Made by a program: the position numbers and the translations under genes. A stretch of 19,414 nt of DNA from assembly GCA_900550185.1 (NCBI GenBank), contig URRN01000016.1:1-19414 (forward strand). The letters run 5' to 3'. Every line of letters starts with the position of its first letter. Within the stretch, counting starts at the first letter, position 1. The notes under the pieces are model-generated. The model made no database searches. It worked only from the letters and a program-made list of their open reading frames with translations, and had not been told where the DNA came from. This DNA comes from an uncultured Collinsella sp. Lineage in GTDB: Bacteria > Actinomycetota > Coriobacteriia > Coriobacteriales > Coriobacteriaceae. This document shows, piece after piece, positions 7,475 to 14,558 of the stretch.

Positions 7475-7963
7475 ATGGAGCGTATCGCGAGTTTTTCCGT
7501 TGACCATCTGCTGCTCGAGCCCGGCGTGTATGTGAGCCGCATCGACCGCGATCCGGCGACCGGCGCCGCCGTCACCACCTTTGATCTGCGCCTGACCACG
7601 CCCAACAAGGAGCCGGTCATGAACACGGCCGAGTGCCACACCATCGAGCACCTGGGTGCGACGTTCCTGCGCAATCATGCCGAGTGGTCGAGCCGCATTG
7701 TCTACTTTGGGCCCATGGGCTGCCGCACGGGCTTTTACCTGGTTGTCTTTGGTGAGCTGACGAGCGAGGAGATCTTGCCGCTCGTGCGCGAGCTGTTCGA
7801 GTTTGTCGCGGGCTTTGAGGACGATGTTCCCGGTGCCGCTCCCGAGGAGTGCGGCAACTACTTGGACCAGAACCTCCCCATGGCAAACTGGCTCGCGCGT
7901 CGCTATCTCGACCGCGACCTGGCCAATATCGACGAGAAGCACCTGCACTACCAGCAGGCGTAA
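7475..7963 (+). CDS. luxS: S-ribosylhomocysteine lyase LuxS
   Basis: A 162-residue LuxS, which cleaves S-ribosylhomocysteine into homocysteine and DPD, the precursor of autoinducer-2. It acts in the cytosolic activated-methyl cycle. The metal site is intact: His55 and His59 with Glu58 in HTIEHLGATFLRN, and Cys126 in EECGNY. The catalytic Cys83 lies in PMGCRTGFYL. Length is in the normal range (150-165). AGAGGA is well placed before the ATG, and a strong terminator follows. No pfs (SAH nucleosidase) gene is adjacent. The neighbouring nucleoside hydrolase and ribokinase also handle ribosyl compounds, but co-regulation is not shown. Whether the AI-2 made is used for signalling cannot be read here. 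Confidence 0.97.
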   Translation: MERIASFSVDHLLLEPGVYVSRIDRDPATGAAVTTFDLRLTTPNKEPVMNTAECHTIEHLGATFLRNHAEWSSRIVYFGPMGCRTGFYLVVFGELTSEEILPLVRELFEFVAGFEDDVPGAAPEECGNYLDQNLPMANWLARRYLDRDLANIDEKHLHYQQA

Positions 7964-7992
7964 GGGCTTTATCGCCCAAAGCGCGCGCATTG

Positions 7993-8023
7993 GGCGCCTT
8001 CGCTTATGCGGGGGCGCCTTTTT
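7993..8023 (+). terminator. Rho-independent terminator of luxS
   Basis: An 11-bp stem (GGCGCCTTCGC at 7993-8003 with GCGGGGGCGCC at 8008-8018, including two G-U pairs) has a TTAT loop and is followed by five T residues (8019-8023). It lies 29 nt after the luxS stop. Confidence 0.88.
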
Positions 8024-8044
8024 GTTGAGTGGTCGGGACGAGCG

Positions 8045-8098
8045 TTCAAAATCGCTCATGTTTGTTCTAGAATGTTCGTACTGTCACATAAACGAACA
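8045..8098 (+). promoter_or_regulatory. Promoter plus inverted-repeat operator for the DUF4867 gene
   Basis: A -35 TTCAAA (8045-8050) and -10 TAGAAT (8068-8073) are 17 nt apart. Just downstream, TGTTCGT (8073-8079) and ACGAACA (8092-8098) form a perfect 7-bp inverted repeat with a 12-nt spacer, covering the likely transcription start. The half site GTTC/GAAC occurs five times between 8044 and 8107. This arrangement fits repression of the gene at 8108 by an unknown regulator. It does not match the compact GAAC-N4-GTTC form of an actinobacterial SOS box. Confidence 0.5.
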
Positions 8099-8107
8099 GG
8101 AGTGAAC

Positions 8108-8752
8108 ATGCATATCTATTCTGTCAACGATCCCGAGTTCAAATCCTATGGCAACGTTTGGGATGACGTTCCGTCCGTGCTCACGTCGCCCGTGCTCGAG
8201 GCGCTCTCTGCCACGCCCATCCCCGAGGGCAGCAAGTACGTAGCAAGCGCGCCGGAGCTCGAGGGCGTCAAGGATGCCGGCAAACTGGGCTTTCTCATGT
8301 TTGGCGGCCGCCCCTTCCAGCTCGGCTGGTGCAACGGCCACAACACGCAGCTCAACTGCCTGGAGTATCACCGCGCCAGCGAGTTTAACCTGGGCGCCCG
8401 CGACTTTATCCTGCTCGTGGCGCATCGCTGGGAGATCGAGGACGGCAAGCTCGACACCGCGTGCGTCAAGGCGTTCCGCGTGCCGGCGGGTACGGTCGTC
8501 GAAGTCTTCAACACCACGCTCCACTACACGCCCTGCATGGTCGACGACGGCGGCTTCCAGGTGATGGTGGCGCTGCCGGCGGGCACCAATGGCCCGCGCC
8601 CCGAGGCTGCGGCCGACATGCCCGCGGCCGGTGACAGCTACTGCTACTGGAAGGCCGACAAGTGGGTTCTCTGCCACGCAGATAGTCCCAAGGCTGCCGA
8701 GGGCGGCTACGTGGGCCTCGTCGGCAAGAACCTCGACATCGCCTGTGACTAG
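8108..8752 (+). CDS. DUF4867 family protein (cupin-like, unknown function)
   Basis: A 214-residue soluble protein without a signal peptide or TM segment. I recognise it as a DUF4867-type protein, a family of unknown function. The ATG at 8108 is chosen because AGGAG (8098-8102) precedes it at the right distance; the frame is open further upstream but would cross the luxS terminator and this gene's own promoter. The C-terminal half has a beta-rich pattern with VKAFRVPAGTVVEVFNTTLHYTPC and GFQVMVALPAGTNGPRP, resembling a cupin fold like that of ureidoglycolate lyase; the His of LHYTPC and the Cys/His residues in GWCNGHNTQLNC could bind metal or substrate. The gene is monocistronic between the luxS terminator and a repeat region. 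No substrate can be assigned; a role in sugar or acid metabolism is only a guess from fold and operator. Confidence 0.75.
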   Translation: MHIYSVNDPEFKSYGNVWDDVPSVLTSPVLEALSATPIPEGSKYVASAPELEGVKDAGKLGFLMFGGRPFQLGWCNGHNTQLNCLEYHRASEFNLGARDFILLVAHRWEIEDGKLDTACVKAFRVPAGTVVEVFNTTLHYTPCMVDDGGFQVMVALPAGTNGPRPEAAADMPAAGDSYCYWKADKWVLCHADSPKAAEGGYVGLVGKNLDIACD

Positions 8753-8760
8753 CATCTTCC

Positions 8761-8896
8761 GTCTCGATTTGTAACATCTAGCGGGCTAAATCGTCTCTAC
8801 CTGTTACAGATTTAGACAAACTGCGGGGGGCTGCCCGAAAATCTCGATCTGTAACACCAAGCCCGGTTTTGGCTGCCTACCTGTTACAGATCGAGA
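8761..8896. repeat. Tandem pair of 15-bp palindromic repeat modules, 80-bp period
   Basis: Module 2 (8842-8896) has perfect arms TCTCGATCTGTAACA (8842-8856) and TGTTACAGATCGAGA (8882-8896). Module 1 (8761-8817) has the same arms with two mismatches. Both modules have a 25-nt spacer ending in TACC, but the rest of the spacer differs. The modules begin exactly 80 bp apart. They are non-coding, lie between a gene end and a truncated gene, and look like a dispersed intergenic repeat family of the genome. Confidence 0.7.
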
Positions 8897-8900
8897 CAAA

Positions 8901-8953
8901 CCGCCCCAAACCACCACAAAGGTGCCTGTCCCCTTTGTGGTGGTTTGGGGCGG
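8901..8953. repeat. 22-bp perfect hairpin with 9-nt loop
   Basis: The arms 8901-8922 (starting CCGCCCCAAACC) and 8932-8953 (ending GGTTTGGGGCGG) are perfect reverse complements around the loop TGCCTGTCC. There is no T tract, so it is not a standard terminator. It directly follows the tandem modules and precedes the broken GH1 gene, suggesting a repetitive or mobile element end. Confidence 0.7.
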
Positions 8954-9039
8954 CGGTATCAGAAAGTGTCAGGCAGGGGCGGCTGCCGGGCCGCCGTGTG
9001 CGAAAAGAAGTGTCGCCCTGCGTCGTTGCCGTTGAGTAG

Positions 9040-10107
9040 CGCGCTGCTTACGGGGATACTGAAGCCACGACAAACTTCGACTGCCCGATTTACCTCATCA
9101 AGGAGTACGGCGGCTGGCGCAACCGCAAGCTCATCGACTTCTACAAGAACCTCGCGACCACGATCTTTACCCGCTACAAGGGTCTGGTGAAGTACTGGCT
9201 CACCTTTAACGAGATCAATATGATCCTGCACCTGCCGTTTATGGGTGCCGGTCTGGTCTTTGAGGAAGGCGAGAACAAGGAGGCTGTCGAGTACCTGGCC
9301 GCCCACAACGAGCTCGTCGCCAGCGCTTGGGCAACCAAGATCGCCCATGAGATCGATCCTGAGGTCAAGATCGGTTGCATGCTTGCCGCAGGTAGCTACT
9401 ACCCCTACAGCTGCCGTCCGGGCGATGTGCGCCAGGCGCAGATTGACAACCAGAGCAACTATTTCTTCGTCGACGTTCAGAGCCGCGGCTACTACCCGGC
9501 CTATGCCGTCAAGAAGCTCGAGCGTCTGGGCATCGATGTGGGCATGACGGATGAGGACCGCGAGATCCTGGCCGCCAACACCGTCGACTTCATCAGCTTT
9601 AGCTATTACAGCACCCGTTGCTCCGCCGGTGCCGATAACCCCGATGTCGAGCGCACCCAGGGCAACGCCTTCGCCGGCGCCAAGAACCCCTACCTGCAGG
9701 AGAGCCAGTGGGGCTGGGCCATCGATCCGCTGGGCTTCCGCATCACCCTCAACGACCTGTACGACCGTTATCAGAAGCCGCTGTTTGTGGTCGAGAACGG
9801 TCTGGGCGCCAAGGATGTTGTCGAGGAGGATGGCTCCATCAACGACGACTACCGTATCGACTACCTGCGCCAGCATATCGCCGCGATGCGCGATGCGGTG
9901 ACCGAGGACGGCGTTGACCTGCTGGGCTACACCACCTGGGGCCCAATCGACCTGGTGTCTGCCGGCACGGGCGAGATGTCCAAGCGCTACGGCTTTATCT
10001 ATGTCGACCGCGATGATGCGGGCAACGGCACCCTCAAGCGTTCCAAAAAGAAGAGCTTCGACTGGTACAAGCATGTCATTGAAACGAATGGTGAGGACCT
10101 GTCCTAA
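9040..10107 (+). pseudogene. GH1 6-phospho-beta-glucosidase, N-terminally truncated
   Basis: The frame is open after a stop at 9037-9039 and encodes the last roughly 345 residues of a family-1 glycosidase of about 475. Homology begins near 9073 with FDCPIYLIKEYGGWRNRKLIDF. The acid/base Glu is present in LTFNEIN (codon 9211-9213) and the nucleophile in VVENGLGA (9793-9795), as are the C-terminal GYTTWGPIDLVSAGTGEMSKRYGFIYVD and KKKSFDWYKHVI. These features mark 6-phospho-beta-glucosidases that hydrolyse PTS-imported cellobiose or aryl-glucosides. The first strands of the barrel are missing, and the conserved His before the FDCP region reads Asn at the break. The first internal start (GTG 9187) has no good ribosome-binding site and would remove still more. 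Inactive in all likelihood. The bases 8954-9072 before the homology are not recognisable as GH1 sequence. Confidence 0.85.
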
Positions 10108-10210
10108 GGGCACTGAGGCGCTCAACCTTGGGGCTCCAACCCTCCTCGCGTACCTAAGTACGCTTCGTCGGGCTTGTCGCTCCCAATCTTGAGCACCTCA
10201 GGCCCTTAGG
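10103..10210. repeat. 108-nt imperfect long hairpin beginning at the GH1 stop codon
   Basis: CCTAAGGGC at 10103-10111 pairs with GCCCTTAGG at 10202-10210. CTGAGG and GCTCAA blocks pair farther in, and the tip is GCGTAC-CTAA-GTACGC (10148-10163). The two sides can be aligned over about 50 nt with scattered mismatches and bulges. The GH1 stop codon TAA (10105-10107) is inside the left arm. No T tract follows. It could be a structured repeat, an RNA stabiliser or a mobile-element relic. Confidence 0.6.
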
Positions 10211-10264
10211 GGGCGGGCCTGACCGCTGTGAATTTCGCGTGCTCATTCTCATAGTCTCCTAACC

Positions 10265-10300
10265 AAGGCGCCCGGCGAGTATGTGCTCGCCGGGCGCCTT
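10265..10300. repeat. 15-bp perfect GC-rich hairpin
   Basis: Arms 10265-10279 (AAGGCGCCCGGCGAG) and 10286-10300 are perfect reverse complements with loop TATGTG. The right arm is not followed by a T tract on either strand. It separates the GH1 remnant from the signalling operon and may act as a transcription barrier. Confidence 0.6.
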
Positions 10301-10352
10301 GCCGTCGGCGGATTTTGGGACATGTGGCCCGCTTTTTGGGCCCGCCTGTCGG

Positions 10353-10358
10353 TACACT
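10353..10358 (+). promoter_or_regulatory. Putative -10 box close to the start codon (possible leaderless mRNA)
   Basis: TACACT lies 9 nt before the ATG at 10368, placing a transcription start within a few bases of the ATG. No Shine-Dalgarno-like sequence is present between them. No convincing -35 hexamer is seen at 16-18 nt. If the -10 is real, the mRNA would be leaderless or nearly so. Confidence 0.35.
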
Positions 10359-10367
10359 AAAAGCACT

Positions 10368-12251
10368 ATGGGTACCCGCGAGCGACATATCGGCCACGCG
10401 GCCGCCCGATCCGCACCCGTGGCGGATCCCAGGGGCGGCAGGCTCTTCGCCATGCCGCGATTCCTTGTTGGCATAACACATCAGGCGTACCGTCACCGCG
10501 TCTTTGCTATCGCCGGCGCCATCACCGCGCTGTTCCTCATGCTTTTGGCAGTCTTGCCGGCGCTGTTCGCCTTCGACCCCAAACTTTCTAACGCCGTGCC
10601 CGCCTATAGCGAGGTGTCCGAAGAGGTCGTGGATGCGCTCGTCCACTCGAGCTCTCTCCCGTTGCTTGTCGCCGCAATTATATTTTCGATCTGGGGTGTA
10701 TCGGTCTATCTACGCTGTTTGGACTATGTGTTGCGCCGCCGCCTTGTTGCCGTCGCCACCATCTGTGCCCTCTGGATGATTGAGGTCATCCTCAAATACA
10801 AGTCGTTCACACCGGTCTACGCCACGATCCTGTGGTACCTGTACTACGTGCCCATGACGCTCATTCCGCTGCTCTACCAGCTGTGCGGCCTGCGCCTCGC
10901 GGGCGTGGAACAGCACCGTATGGGGCGTCGCTATCGCAGCATCCTGTGGGTCGTGGCCATCCTACTTATCGGTTTTGTGCTCACCAACGATTTCCACCGG
11001 CAGGTATTCCACTTTGACCGTGCAAGCGACACCTGGAGCAACGATTATACGTACGGCTGGGGCTATTTCGCCGTCTTAGTGTGGACGGCCTTTAACTTCG
11101 TGGCCTTTTTTATCCTGGTTGGTCGGTCCTCGTCCTTTCGCATCCAGCGTTTCTCGGGCACGGCGGCGCTCGTGCTGCTGGGCGGCGCGTTCTTTGCCAT
11201 CTCATATGCGTTGCGCGTGCCCTGGGCATGGAGGCTCAACTTCTCGCTCATCTATTGCGTCTTGTGCGTGGTGGCGATGGAAATCTGTCTCGATTGCGGT
11301 GTCATTCCGTCATATCACGACATCGCCGGCATCTTCGACACCTTGCCGCTTGACCTCAAAGTTCTAACGCGTGACCTGCAGGAAGTCTATGTCACGCCGG
11401 TGTCAAAGCCAATGCCGGTAGGCGTGCGTGAGGAGTTGCGGGTCCAAGAGCACGGGCACGCTCACGCCTTTGCCGTGGCGTCCGATCCCGATGTAATGTA
11501 TCGCGCCTTTCCGCTGCTGGGTGGATCGGCTCTCCTTGCCCAGGACGTCTCGGAGCTCAACGAACTCAATCGCGAACTGGCGCATCGTCGCATGGAGCTG
11601 CAACGCCAAAATGAGCTGCTTGCCGCCGACTACGACCTTAAGACACATTTGGCAGACCAAGAGGCCGAGACCTTACTGGTCCAAGACGTGGACCAAGCGC
11701 TTGCCCGTGCGCTCGAAGGGATGTACGACCTGCTGAGCTCGCTGCCGCCGTTGACCGATGAGGCATCTTCGCACGAGCGTTACCGCATGCTGCAGCGCGC
11801 CAAGATGCTCGTCGCCTATTGCAAACGCAAGGGGTCGCTCACGTTGGCACAGCACGGGGAGAGCGGTTTTGACCGCGACCGCATTCAGCTCATCGCCAAC
11901 GAGCTTGCAAGTGACCTACGCACCATCGATGTCGATTGCGCCTCGATTATCGCCATACGGCGCCCGATGCACGCCAGTACGGTAAGCGCCCTGTACGACT
12001 GCGTGTATGACTTTGCGTTTTTTGCCTACACCACCGACCATCCGGCGCTTATGTATCACTTGGGCGACCATGACCGGTGCAGTGTCGAGCTGCGCGCCAC
12101 GCTATTTTCCAACGATGATGAAGATCTTTCGCAGACGCCCGCTGCGCAAGAGCTCGAAAGCGCTCTGCAAGGGCGCAACGTGGCATACCGCCTTGAGGGC
12201 GAGCCCGGCCAGCTGCGCATGATCGTCTTGATGCCGAGGGCGGGTGAGTGA
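10368..12251 (+). CDS. Multi-TM kinase-like sensor protein lacking kinase motifs
   Basis: A 627-residue protein with about 8 TM helices (residues about 45-305), a linker domain beginning YHDIAGIFDTLPLDLKVL, a charged coiled coil (about residues 400-440: ELNRELAHRRMELQRQNELL) and a C-terminal alpha/beta region. The plan is that of multi-TM sensor histidine kinases. However, no phospho-accepting His box is seen in the helical part (QALARALEGMYDLL), and the position of the ATPase N-box reads LYDCVYDFAFFAYT, without its Asn. No glycine-rich G boxes follow. I infer a pseudokinase or sensor partner for the histidine kinase encoded 2 nt downstream. Start chosen at ATG 10368; an in-frame ATG at 10452 is possible, as neither has a strong Shine-Dalgarno. 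The ligand is unknown. Confidence 0.75.
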   Translation: MGTRERHIGHAAARSAPVADPRGGRLFAMPRFLVGITHQAYRHRVFAIAGAITALFLMLLAVLPALFAFDPKLSNAVPAYSEVSEEVVDALVHSSSLPLLVAAIIFSIWGVSVYLRCLDYVLRRRLVAVATICALWMIEVILKYKSFTPVYATILWYLYYVPMTLIPLLYQLCGLRLAGVEQHRMGRRYRSILWVVAILLIGFVLTNDFHRQVFHFDRASDTWSNDYTYGWGYFAVLVWTAFNFVAFFILVGRSSSFRIQRFSGTAALVLLGGAFFAISYALRVPWAWRLNFSLIYCVLCVVAMEICLDCGVIPSYHDIAGIFDTLPLDLKVLTRDLQEVYVTPVSKPMPVGVREELRVQEHGHAHAFAVASDPDVMYRAFPLLGGSALLAQDVSELNELNRELAHRRMELQRQNELLAADYDLKTHLADQEAETLLVQDVDQALARALEGMYDLLSSLPPLTDEASSHERYRMLQRAKMLVAYCKRKGSLTLAQHGESGFDRDRIQLIANELASDLRTIDVDCASIIAIRRPMHASTVSALYDCVYDFAFFAYTTDHPALMYHLGDHDRCSVELRATLFSNDDEDLSQTPAAQELESALQGRNVAYRLEGEPGQLRMIVLMPRAGE

Positions 12252-12253
12252 CG

Positions 12254-13747
12254 ATGCAGATTTCGTTCATCCTTCCCCAAATCGTTGCGCTCGATGTTGT
12301 CTTTGCCCTGGCTGCGTGTCTGCAGATGATCCACGTCCCGCTCATCGCATCGCGCCGCTCGTCCTATAACCGTAAGGTGATTTGCGCCTACGAGACGAGC
12401 CTTGTGCTTCACCTGATGATTTCGGCGCTCATCTTATTCGCGTCGTCTGGCTCGTATCTGGTGGCGCCGCTTGACGTTTGCGCCAGGGCAATGGGCGGAG
12501 TGCTGTGGCTCAATGTCGCGATCTTTGCCTATGGCGTGGTCCTTATGGTGCGCTATCGTCGCCCTGTCATGCTGGCCGAGCTGCTGCTTGTTGGCGCCGT
12601 GACACCGCCGGTGGTTTTTGCCATGGGCTCGGTGTGGGCCGTTGTCCTTATCGCAGAGGGAGCGTTCTTCCTGTTCCGTTCCGTCGCGGCGCTCTTGATG
12701 GACGTCCGTAACCGCCAAGAGGATATCACCGCGTTCTCGACGATTGAAACCATCAACGTGATTCCCGTGGGCATCCTGTATCTGGACTCGAGGGGCCGTC
12801 CACTGCTCATGAACCGCTGCATGCGCAAAAACCTGGCGGAGCTTCATATGCCCACCGACCTAGGCGATATGAGCGGTACATGGAACGACCTGCGCAAGCT
12901 CAGCATGCAAATGCCCGAAGGCGGTAAGAACCGCGTGCGGATCAACCTGGACCGCTTTGGTGAGGCGCGTGCGGTGGTCGAGGTTTCTCCCGCCGAGATT
13001 CGCCTGTTTGTGTGCGATGACGTTATGGTCTCGGGCCGTTCGTTCGAGCGCATAATCGGTCTGGACGCGACAGAGTATGCGCATGCGCATGACCGCCTGG
13101 CGCAGGCCAACCACCTGCTTGAGCTTGCGGGCCAAGAGCTCCAGGCCCAGATCGAAGAAGTCAAAAAAGTTGCCGACAATGCGGCCTATCTGCGCATGCG
13201 CACCCGCGTTCACGATGTGATCGGCCAGCGCCTATCAATCCTTCATCGCTATTTGGAGGAGGGGCGCTTGGACGACGAGTCGCTCGAGCAGATCGACCCG
13301 CTGCTGCGCTCAATCGCTGCCGATCTGCGCAGCGGGGGCGACACCGAACCGGCAGAGCAACTGGGCGATATCGTCCATGCTTTTGGCCTGGCGAGCGTGC
13401 AGATCGATGTTGAGGGTGCGCTGCCTGAGGACGCGCGTGTCGCCGCCGCCTTTTTGCAGATTATCCGCGAGGCCTCGACCAACGCCACCAAGCATGCGCA
13501 GGCGCATCGGGTCCATGTGCGCTTGTGGCAGGAGAGGACGGATGCTGACGCCGTCGCGCACATGACGATTTCTAACGACGGGTCCCCGGCCCCCGTATCG
13601 TATCGCGAGGGAACGGGTATCCCAGGTATGAGGCATGTCGCGCAAGATCTGGGTGGCAGCCTAGAGGTCCACGCCGCCCCGCCCTTTACGCTTACGGTGT
13701 CCATTCCGCTTAACGCCAACGACACCTCCCAAAGGAGAAGCTCATGA
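12254..13747 (+). CDS. Membrane sensor histidine kinase, NarL-type partner
   Basis: A 497-residue histidine kinase. The N-terminal half has about 5-6 TM helices (residues about 5-150), followed by a PAS-like segment (ETINVIPVGILYLDSRGRPLLMN) and a coiled coil. The phospho-acceptor is His320 in RVHDVIGQRLS, as in kinases that pair with LuxR/NarL regulators. The ATPase domain shows the N box with Asn410 in REASTNATKHA, SNDGSP, and the G box GTGIPGM (residues 453-459) before LGGSLEV. ATG 12254 is chosen because GGTGA (12243-12247) is ideally spaced; an overlapping GTG at 12248 is the alternative. The gene overlaps the response regulator by ATGA, so translational coupling is expected. It autophosphorylates and passes phosphate to the next gene product; the signal may be read together with the upstream pseudokinase-like protein. 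Confidence 0.9.
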   Translation: MQISFILPQIVALDVVFALAACLQMIHVPLIASRRSSYNRKVICAYETSLVLHLMISALILFASSGSYLVAPLDVCARAMGGVLWLNVAIFAYGVVLMVRYRRPVMLAELLLVGAVTPPVVFAMGSVWAVVLIAEGAFFLFRSVAALLMDVRNRQEDITAFSTIETINVIPVGILYLDSRGRPLLMNRCMRKNLAELHMPTDLGDMSGTWNDLRKLSMQMPEGGKNRVRINLDRFGEARAVVEVSPAEIRLFVCDDVMVSGRSFERIIGLDATEYAHAHDRLAQANHLLELAGQELQAQIEEVKKVADNAAYLRMRTRVHDVIGQRLSILHRYLEEGRLDDESLEQIDPLLRSIAADLRSGGDTEPAEQLGDIVHAFGLASVQIDVEGALPEDARVAAAFLQIIREASTNATKHAQAHRVHVRLWQERTDADAVAHMTISNDGSPAPVSYREGTGIPGMRHVAQDLGGSLEVHAAPPFTLTVSIPLNANDTSQRRSS

Positions 13748-14367
13748 TCCGCGTGTTAATTGTCGAAGACCAGGCTATCTTGCGCGAGAGCCTGGCGCGT
13801 TCCGTGGGCGACCAGCCCGATATGACCGTTGTCGCCGCAATCGCCGATGCTTCCGAAGCCCTCGATGTCGTACTCAAGGAGCGCCCGGACATGATACTGA
13901 TGGACGTGTGCACCGAGCACGATTCCAACGGCATCGTGGCGGCGGCGCGTATTAAAGAGGAGCTGCCCGAGTGTCGCGTCATCATCATGACCGGCATGCC
14001 CGAGATCACCTTTGTCGATCAGGCTCGCGAGGCGGGCGTCGATAGCTTTGTGTACAAGAACGTCGGCATCGACGAGCTGTTCGCCGTGATGCGTTCCACG
14101 CTGGCGGGCTACTGTACGTTTCCCAAGCCGCCCGAGAGCATTTTCTCGGGCACGGCGGCCCTTGACGATGTCGAGCTGTCGATTTTGCGCCTTGCCTGCG
14201 AGGGCAAAAGTCGTCGCGAGATCGCGGCCGAGCTGTTTATGAGCGAGGGTACCATCAAGCGCCGCATCTCGGAGATTCTCAACAAGACCGGTTACGACAA
14301 CATCATGCGCCTGGCCGTACATGCGGTGACCGAGGGCAGCATCGTTCCCAACATGGAGCGCCCGTAA
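13744..14367 (+). CDS. LuxR/NarL-family response regulator
   Basis: A 207-residue response regulator. The receiver domain (residues 1-120) has the acidic pair in VEDQ, phospho-accepting Asp54 in MILMDV, the conserved Thr in IIMTGMP and Lys in SFVYKN. The C-terminal LuxR HTH (about 140-195) reads LDDVELSILRLACEGKSRREI followed by AAELFMSEGTIKRRISEIL. After phosphorylation by the upstream kinase it should bind DNA and change transcription. The ATG overlaps the kinase stop (ATGA) and has AAAGGAG upstream. Targets are unknown; inverted repeats near 8073-8098 or 10353 have not been linked to it. GC-rich hairpins follow the stop. Confidence 0.94.
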   Translation: MIRVLIVEDQAILRESLARSVGDQPDMTVVAAIADASEALDVVLKERPDMILMDVCTEHDSNGIVAAARIKEELPECRVIIMTGMPEITFVDQAREAGVDSFVYKNVGIDELFAVMRSTLAGYCTFPKPPESIFSGTAALDDVELSILRLACEGKSRREIAAELFMSEGTIKRRISEILNKTGYDNIMRLAVHAVTEGSIVPNMERP

Positions 14368-14405
14368 TCGACGCGCTCACCCGTGTTCCGGCGCCGCAAA
14401 GATAA

Positions 14406-14442
14406 GCCGCCCACCGTTTCGCATCTAAAAACGGCGGGCGGC
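14406..14442 (+). terminator. GC-rich hairpin after the signalling operon
   Basis: A 13-bp stem with one mismatch (GCCGCCCACCGTT at 14406-14418 with AACGGCGGGCGGC at 14430-14442) lies 38 nt after the response-regulator stop. The T tract is poor (CTGCTTGT), so termination efficiency is uncertain. Confidence 0.5.
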
Positions 14443-14478
14443 CTGCTTGTATGGGCAGTGCTGTCGGCATAAAGCGGC

Positions 14479-14507
14479 GGGGCCGCAGGATCATCTCCTG
14501 CGGCCCC
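14479..14507. terminator. Hairpin between convergent operons
   Basis: A 12-bp perfect stem (GGGGCCGCAGGA at 14479-14490 with TCCTGCGGCCCC at 14496-14507) with a 5-nt loop lies between the plus-strand signalling operon and the 3' end of the minus-strand lipoprotein operon. No strong T tract is seen on either strand; on the minus strand a short TTT lies a few bases beyond. It probably acts as a shared barrier to read-through. Confidence 0.5.
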
Positions 14508-14558
14508 GTCTGGTGTGCGCGGATGTGTCCGCCAATCCGCGGCTGATGTTACGTGCCG

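Noticed and set aside
8064..8098. SOS box (LexA site)
   Set aside because: The GTTC/GAAC half sites have a 12-nt or other spacing, not the compact actinobacterial LexA form, and the gene is not a DNA-repair gene.
8761..8896. CRISPR-like spacing of repeats
   Set aside because: Only two units, with palindromic arms and no third repeat or cas gene; they are paired hairpin modules, not a CRISPR array.
8959..10125. Minus-strand open frame over the GH1 remnant
   Set aside because: Long, but its length follows from codon bias of the GH1 strand; no motif found, and the plus frame has clear GH1 signatures.
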